The notes beneath the pieces are model-generated. The model ran no database searches and was not told the origin of the DNA. It was given only the letters and a program-made list of their open reading frames with translations. From Avena insularis (lineage: Eukaryota > Streptophyta > Magnoliopsida > Poales > Poaceae): a stretch of 64,000 nt of DNA. The stretch spans positions 468,357,650 to 468,421,649 of the forward strand of contig CM042684.1 of NCBI GenBank assembly GCA_023614405.1, in the 5' to 3' direction. Below are positions 58,791 to 64,000 of the stretch, one piece after another; position 1 is the first letter of the stretch; the number at the start of each line of letters is the position of its first letter. A program made the position numbers and the translations under genes.

Positions 58791-60095
58791 TTGGCTGTAA
58801 TTCCCAGCTGGACTCAACCCTACCTCGATTATTTGGTAGATGGCAAATTACCCAAAGACGAGGTGCTGAGCTGGCAGATTATCCGACGAGCAAAAGCCTA
58901 TACTATTGTTAAAGGTGAGCTCCATAAACAGAGTGTTTCTGGGGTTTTTCAGCGATGTGTATCTCCGGAAGAAGGAGTGGACATCTTAAGAGAAATCCAC
59001 GAAGGCGAGTGTGGTCACCATGCTGAAGCCAAATCTTTAGTGGAAAAAGCTTTTAAACACGGATTTTTCTGGCTTACAGCTCAGGCAGATGCCGAACGAT
59101 TAGTCAAGACGTGCAAGGGCTACCAAAAGTACGCCAAGCAAGCTCATGTTTCGGCTGATCAACTGCGAACAATACCTATAACATGGCCCTTTGAGGTCTG
59201 GGGGCTTGATATGGTAGGACCTTTTAAACGAGATCCAAGTGGATTTACTCACCTCTTAGTGATGGTGGATAAATTCACCAAATGGATTGAGGCTAAAGCT
59301 GTCACTAGTTGTGATGGAGCAACAGCCAAAAGATTTGTCGAGGATGTTATAATCCGGTATTGCTATCCGCATAGCATTATCATGGACAATGGGAGTAACT
59401 TTTCTATGGGAGAATTGGCTGAATTCTACAACGAGCAAAATATCCGGCTTGACATTGCGTCAGTCACACATCCACAGGCTAACGGACAAGTCGAAAGAGC
59501 AAATGGTTTAATTCTACAAGGCCTAAAACCGAGACTCGAAGCACCACTACGATGTGCTGCGGGGGCTTGGGCAGAGGAATTACCCTCTGTAATTTGGAGT
59601 TTATGAACAACCCCAAACAAGTCAACAGGATACATACCTTTCTTCTTGGTCTATGGCGCAGAAGCAGTTCTTCCCAGTGATTTGATTCATACTTCTCCTA
59701 GAGTGGCCGCTTATATCGAAGAGGATGCCGAGATTTCTCGACAAAATGATCTTGACTTAGTCGAAGAAGTTCGCGTCGTTGCTGAAATGAGATCTACAGC
59801 CTATCAGCAGAAGTTACGCAAGTATCATAGCCAGAGAGTCCGAAATAGATCTTTCAATAAAGGTGATTTGGTTCTCCGGCTTGTGCAACAAAGAAAGCAC
59901 AAACTTTCCCCAGTATGGGAAGGGCCCTTTTTAGTTAGTCGAGTGTTACACAATGGATCGTACTACTTAACTGACATGAGGTCAGTCAAAGAAAGACCTG
60001 CTACTAAGAAGAGAAAGAGAGCTGGAGGCAGTACAAATCCAGATGAGTTAGACAGACCGTGGAATATTGCTCAGCTACGTCCCTTTTATTCTTAG
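58791..60095 (+). pseudogene. Gypsy-2 integrase
   Basis: A single frame from 58791 to the TAG at 60093-60095, broken only by TGA at 59604-59606 (Gypsy-1 has Arg here, WSLRTTPN, so CGA to TGA is likely). The zinc domain reads GECGHH...CKGYQKY: the last Cys of the HHCC site is Tyr. The core has GLDMVGPF (Asp), IIMDNGSNF (Asp) and NGQVERANGL (Glu), all three intact. C-terminal: FNKGDLVLRLV and KLSPVWEGPF, ending WNIAQLRPFYS. The chromodomain is absent, as expected for non-chromovirus Gypsy. Confidence 0.93.
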
Positions 60096-60660
60096 TTTAT
60101 CTTGTTTGTAAACATATATATGTACATGTTCTCTGAGAAATAAAAGTTTTGGTTGCCTCAAGTTTTTACCATCTTATTTCCGAATGATCATGTCATAGTC
60201 GAAAATCCTAGAATGCTTGAAAGTACTTTATACTCATGTTCATTCTGGTTTAGATTTCCGATTCTAAAAATTGCTACCCTTGGGTATAACTCTAAAGTTT
60301 CTAGTCTTTACTTTGGTTATTTGTCTGATTGCTGGATGCGGGCATTTTCCGAGTAGTGAATTGTTGGTACTGGAAGCCGACTTTGTTTTCGAGTTTAAAC
60401 TGGTTTAGCAATTGAGCTCCGTTGCTCGGCAAAGTTTACGGCAGAAGGTTTAGCCGGCTCACGAAAGGGACAAGGCGAAAAGCCAGATAAACGATAAGTA
60501 GAGACGAAAAAATACAAGTGCCTATGTAAACATTTCAGGCACGCAAAAAGTTTAAAGCCAAAAGTGCTGAATAGATCAAAAGCTTAGCACTAGCAAAATT
60601 AAAGTACCGCATATTTACAGATGCATCATGTTTTTCCGAAATAATACAAAAAATTCTGAT
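60096..60660. other. Convergent spacer between pol and antisense gene of Gypsy-2
   Basis: 565 bp, AT-rich, no coding sequence supported. Pol ends at 60095 (plus) and the antisense gene at 60661 (minus). The plus strand has aataaaag at 60139-60146, a possible poly(A) signal for the pol transcript. Confidence 0.65.
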
Positions 60661-62494
60661 CTATGATGCAGGAGGAGATGAAGGAGCTGCCGGCTCGCTG
60701 GAGATTCCGCCTTGATATCGTTCCGAGATGTCCGCATCTGAGGTGGTGCGTTCATCGTCGGAAACTTCTGCTGATTCTTCTGGAGGAGGAGGCAGAGTAG
60801 CCACGCGGGTGAAGAAGGGGATCTTGTAGCTAGTCAGGTTAGCCACGTGACACCCATATCCGGCGCAGGAGTGCATGATGGCTTGAAGGTCCTGCTCCTG
60901 GCCGTCTTCATCTACTTTGCAGTACCCTCTGTTCATTTGCCATATTTCCATGTTTCCATGGTGGCTCATGACCATGGTGAGAGTGTTCTGCGCAGCAGTC
61001 CGCGCGTAGGACATGTTCCAATCCCGAACAAGTTGCGGCATCTCCTTTGCCTTGTCCCGCACCTGAAAATCCGACATGCTTGGCATGTCCGGAATCTTGA
61101 GAGCTTCGCCGATGTCCTCAAGGGACTGACGGAAGTCATGAAGCAGGTCACCGACTTGGGTAAGCCGGTGGGTGCAGGGCTCGGAGGAGGAAGAGTCCGT
61201 CAAGTTCAGAGGACCTATACACAAAACAAGTTAAGAAAAATCCGACATTGATAAAAGTCGAAGAAAGAGACAAGTCAGATAGATGGAACGTACTGAAAAT
61301 GACGTCGTCAATTTTGGTCTTCTCCTCCCGGAGACTCTGGAGTTTAGCCCGGAGTGCCTGGGACATATCCTTGTCTCTGCTAAGCTCATTTTTGAGGTCC
61401 GAGATTATTTTATCTGGAGCAGCGATCTTGCGATCACGCTCTTCAGTAGCCACGGAGGAGGATTCAAGGACTTGAGCTATGCTCTTTTCATGATTTGCCT
61501 TGAGCTGGTCCAGCTCTTGGTGAAGCTCCTTGTTCTCCACCACCAAGGTCTTGAGGTTCTCGACCTCTTAAATCATGGCGACGGATTGTTTCACCAGCGC
61601 TGTAAGTCAAAAAGGAACAACAGTTCAAGAACAAATTCGACATTGAAAATGACAAAGACAAGGTTTGAGTCCCGGAATGTTTACCTTCGGCCTCATTCTT
61701 GGCAACTTTAAGTTCAGCATTTTTAATCCGGAGAGCTTTGATCTCTCTTCGCTTATCGCAGACATTTCTCAGTAAATCCTGGTTATAGGAACATACTTTC
61801 TGTAAGTCAGAATACCCAAAGTCAGAAAACTACTTAAGACTCAGGCTAATATTTTTGCTAATATCAACACGAGCCTTGGGGGCTACACTAGTTCGTTCTT
61901 TGGCATCCTAATGAAGCATAAGCCCAGATTATACATCCTACTTCATGCTTGGGGGCTAGAGGATATGATATAAAACAATGGAAAAAAACAGGAGTTGGAA
62001 TTCCGACTTACATATTGTTCGCGGGTGAGTTTATCCAAACCCGCATTCACTTCAGCGGCCACCTTTTCAGCGAGAGTCAGAGGAATCACTGGGGCTGTTG
62101 GAAGCTCACCAGTCCTAATCCTCTCGTCGTGAAGGCGCACTTGAGCGAGAAGGTCGGAGAACTTGACGTCATCTGCTTCTTGCACTTCTTCCTCGGTAGA
62201 TAAGGTTCTTTTCTCCAAGCATTGCTTGGCGAGCCGCTGGATTTCTTCAGCAGATTTCCGGGACAGGCCAAACTTGGCAAGTCCCAGATTGCTGATAAGG
62301 TTTTCGGCGAAGGTTTCTGCCGAGGGATCATTACCCAAAGAGGGTTCACCCTTATCTAAATCTGACTCACCCATGGTGACGTCAGTTTGCGACCCAAGGT
62401 TCGTAGGCTCCGTTGAAGGAGCCGGATCTTCTGCGGCATCTGGAGAGATCACCAGCATTGCAGAAGGTTGAGGGGCAGGAGTCGGAGGAGCCAC
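60661..62494 (-). pseudogene. Antisense multi-exon gene (aORF) of Gypsy-2, 5' end cut by LTR F
   Basis: Minus strand exons inferred from GT/AG and frame: up to 62494-62012 (donor gtaagt), 61799-61685, 61599-61294 (donor gtacgt) and 61214-60661 (stop). Phases agree (0, 1, 1). Exon 1 is acidic and ends LDKLTREQY. Exons 2-3 are charged and heptad-like (REIKALRIKNAELKVAKNEA; KTLVVENKELHQELDQLKAN), so probably coiled coil. Exon 4 has RDWNMSYARTAAQNTLTMVM, a proline/acidic stretch and ends SPPAS. One in-frame TAA (near 61567) interrupts exon 3. The 5' end is lost at 62495 to the LTR insertion. Function unknown; it is the counterpart of 1-2243 in Gypsy-1. Confidence 0.78.
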
Positions 62495-63684
62495 GTGATG
62501 CGCTCGACTTTCAACGTAGAGCTCGTTGGGAACCCCAAGAGGAAGGTATGATGAGCACAGCAGTAAGTTTTCCCTCAGTTATGAAACCAAGGTTTAATCG
62601 AACCAGTAGGAGCAAGGAAACACCCCAAAGGTGTTACTAGCTGAGCTTTGGCAGGGCGCACTACCGGTGCTAGTAGCAACGTGGAGAGCTGCACAACACA
62701 ACTTGCGATGAGGTTGTCAATCTCACCGTGTTTTGCGGAAAACAAAGGATTAAACGTATCGAATGGAAATAAGTAAAAGTTTGCAGAAAGTTAACACAAA
62801 GCATTAAACAGTTGTAGATTGTATGTAAAGAAAAAGGACCGGGATCCATAGTTCACTAGAGGTGGCTCTCCTTAGATAGATAACATGCTAGGTGAACAAA
62901 TTACCGCGGGGCAATTGACAAACACCGAGAAAGCAATACATGCATATACTAATCATCTTGACTCCTTTGAGACTTGATTGGGCATTACAACGTAATACAT
63001 AGACCGCCATCCAACTGCATCTATGACTAATAATCTACCTTCAGGTTATCATCCAACCCCTCCAAAGATTAAGTTGCAAGCAACAGATTATTGCTTTAAC
63101 TGCGTGTAAAGTAAACAATACGACGTTTCTATGAACAAAGGATTGTAGTTTTCTCCCTAGTAGCAATAGCACATCTAGTACCTTAGAGATTTCGTCACTT
63201 CCCAGATTACGGAGGCATGAACCCACTATCGAGCATAAATACTAACTCTTGGAGTTGCTAGCATCTACTTGGCCAAGATAGCTACTAACAACGGAAAGCA
63301 TGCAAGATCTCAAATAACAAAGACATCATAGAATCAATAATCAATCTGAAATAGCATCTCAATATCCATCGGATCCCCGCAAACACAACATGTATGAATT
63401 ACAAATAGATGATCTTGATCATGAACGGAGCTCACAAGATCTAAACATGAAAGCACAGAGGAGAAACCAGCCATCTAGCTACTACATGGATCCGTAGTCC
63501 AAGGATGAACTACTCACGCATCACACCGGAGGCTTGCATGGTGATGAAGAAGGCCTGTGGTGAATTCTCTCCCGGGGTGCCGGAAGAGCTCAGATCCCTC
63601 CCGATCTAGGGATGGAGATGACGGTGGCTCTGAGACTCTTTCGTGGATTTTTGATCGGTACTTAGGGTTTTCGTCCCGAGGGCA

Positions 63685-63695
63685 ATATATAGGCG
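63685..63695 (-). promoter_or_regulatory. TATA box of LTR F
   Basis: Minus strand CCTATATATTG, about 20 bp downstream of the palindrome arm ending at 63715 when read in the LTR direction. Confidence 0.6.
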
Positions 63696-63714
63696 GAAGG
63701 AGGTCGAGGTGCGA

Positions 63715-63770
63715 GGCGCCACACCACCTGGCGTGGGCGGGCCTGGCCGCTGCCAGGTGGTGTGGTGGCC
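63715..63770. repeat. GC-rich palindrome in LTR F
   Basis: Left arm ggcgccacaccacctggcgt and right arm gccaggtggtgtggtggcc, with a 14-nt GC-rich centre. Same cacaccacc/ggtggtgtg logic and same place just upstream of the TATA as in the LTRs of E. Confidence 0.85.
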
Positions 63771-64000
63771 TTGGCCCTTCTCCGCCTCGTATTCGCACTT
63801 GATCCTTCGGAAAAATAGGCACTTTGGCTTTTGTCCCGTCCAATTCCGAGAATATTCATTTTCTGACTTTCCTGGAACCAAAAATAGCAGAAAACACGCA
63901 GCTGGCACTGTGGCTCTTGTTAATAGGTTAGTCAAAGAAATCATATGAAAAGTACTCCAAAGTTCGAACAAAACACAAGAAAGTGGATAAAACCAAGCAT

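Larger units (their letters stand above)
52290..62495 (+). mobile_element. Gypsy-2: Tat-lineage Ty3/Gypsy element, 3' end off the right edge
   Basis: Plus strand: 5' LTR 52290-52801, PBS 52804-52821, gag about 52842-56100, protease, RT, RNase H, integrase to 60095, then a convergent antisense gene (62494-60661, minus) that is cut by LTR F. The flank atatt (52285-52289) is the expected duplicated target. All catalytic domains are readable and only a handful of stops and frameshifts separate them, so it is far less decayed than Gypsy-1. The two share the PBS, domain order and antisense gene but have different LTRs. Confidence 0.9.
62496..64000 (-). repeat. LTR F: Athila-lineage LTR, minus orientation, truncated by the window edge
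   Basis: From tgatgcgctcg at 62496 the sequence runs through the familiar ggaaccccaagaggaaggta, ggttatcatccaacccctcc and cccactatcgagcataaata stretches that I associate with Fatima/Sabrina-type LTRs in reverse. It is either the 3' LTR of an element continuing to the right or a solo LTR; the window ends before its other border. The flank ccacg (62491-62495) is the candidate target duplication. A minus-strand TATA (CCTATATATTG) is at 63695-63685. Confidence 0.8.

Noticed and set aside
1..64000. A new defence or biosynthetic system
   Set aside because: Every recognisable coding stretch belongs to an LTR retrotransposon; no other enzyme, transporter or regulatory gene could be supported.

Overview
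The window is entirely plant repeat DNA: a stack of nested LTR retrotransposons with no host gene that I can recognise. The family signatures (BARE-1/WIS/Angela-like Copia, Athila-lineage elements resembling the Fatima/Sabrina/WHAM group, Tat-lineage Gypsy elements, and a Gypsy element with very long LTRs) point to a large-genome Triticeae grass such as wheat, Aegilops, barley or rye. Family names are from memory and hedged; element boundaries, orientation and nesting are read from the sequence (TG...CA ends, PBS, PPT, target duplications, duplicated LTR blocks).

Layout, left to right. (1) 1-10285: Gypsy-1, Tat-like, minus strand, 5' LTR at 9499-10285, 3' end beyond the left edge, with an intron-containing antisense gene (1-2243, plus). 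(2) 10286-12352 and 20868-22649: Copia-A, plus strand, very decayed pol and a 3' LTR. Gypsy-1 and Copia-B are both inserted in it. (3) 12353-20867: Copia-B, minus strand, BARE-1/Angela-like, both LTRs present. (4) 22650-30062: Copia-C, minus strand; its 3' LTR is cut by Copia-A. (5) 30063-39340 and 47107-52289: element D, minus strand, LTRs of about 5.95 kb and a short gag-only interior; Copia-C sits in its left LTR. (6) 39341-47106: element E, plus strand, Athila-lineage, gag-only, flanked by a perfect 5-bp target duplication, inserted in the interior of D. (7) 52290-62495: Gypsy-2, Tat-like, plus strand, inserted in the right LTR of D, with all gag-pol domains and its own antisense multi-exon gene (minus). 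(8) 62496-64000: an Athila-lineage LTR (F, minus), inserted into the antisense gene of Gypsy-2 and running off the right edge.

Insertion order from nesting: D is oldest; C, E and Gypsy-2 entered D; A entered C; Gypsy-1 and B entered A; F entered Gypsy-2. Every coding region is broken by stops or frameshifts, so these are relics. The most interesting content is the convergent pol/antisense-gene architecture of both Tat elements, a 59-bp minisatellite inside an intron of one antisense gene, the giant-LTR gag-only element, a GC-rich palindrome next to the TATA box in Athila-type LTRs, and the paradox that Copia-A is much more decayed than the element it landed in.
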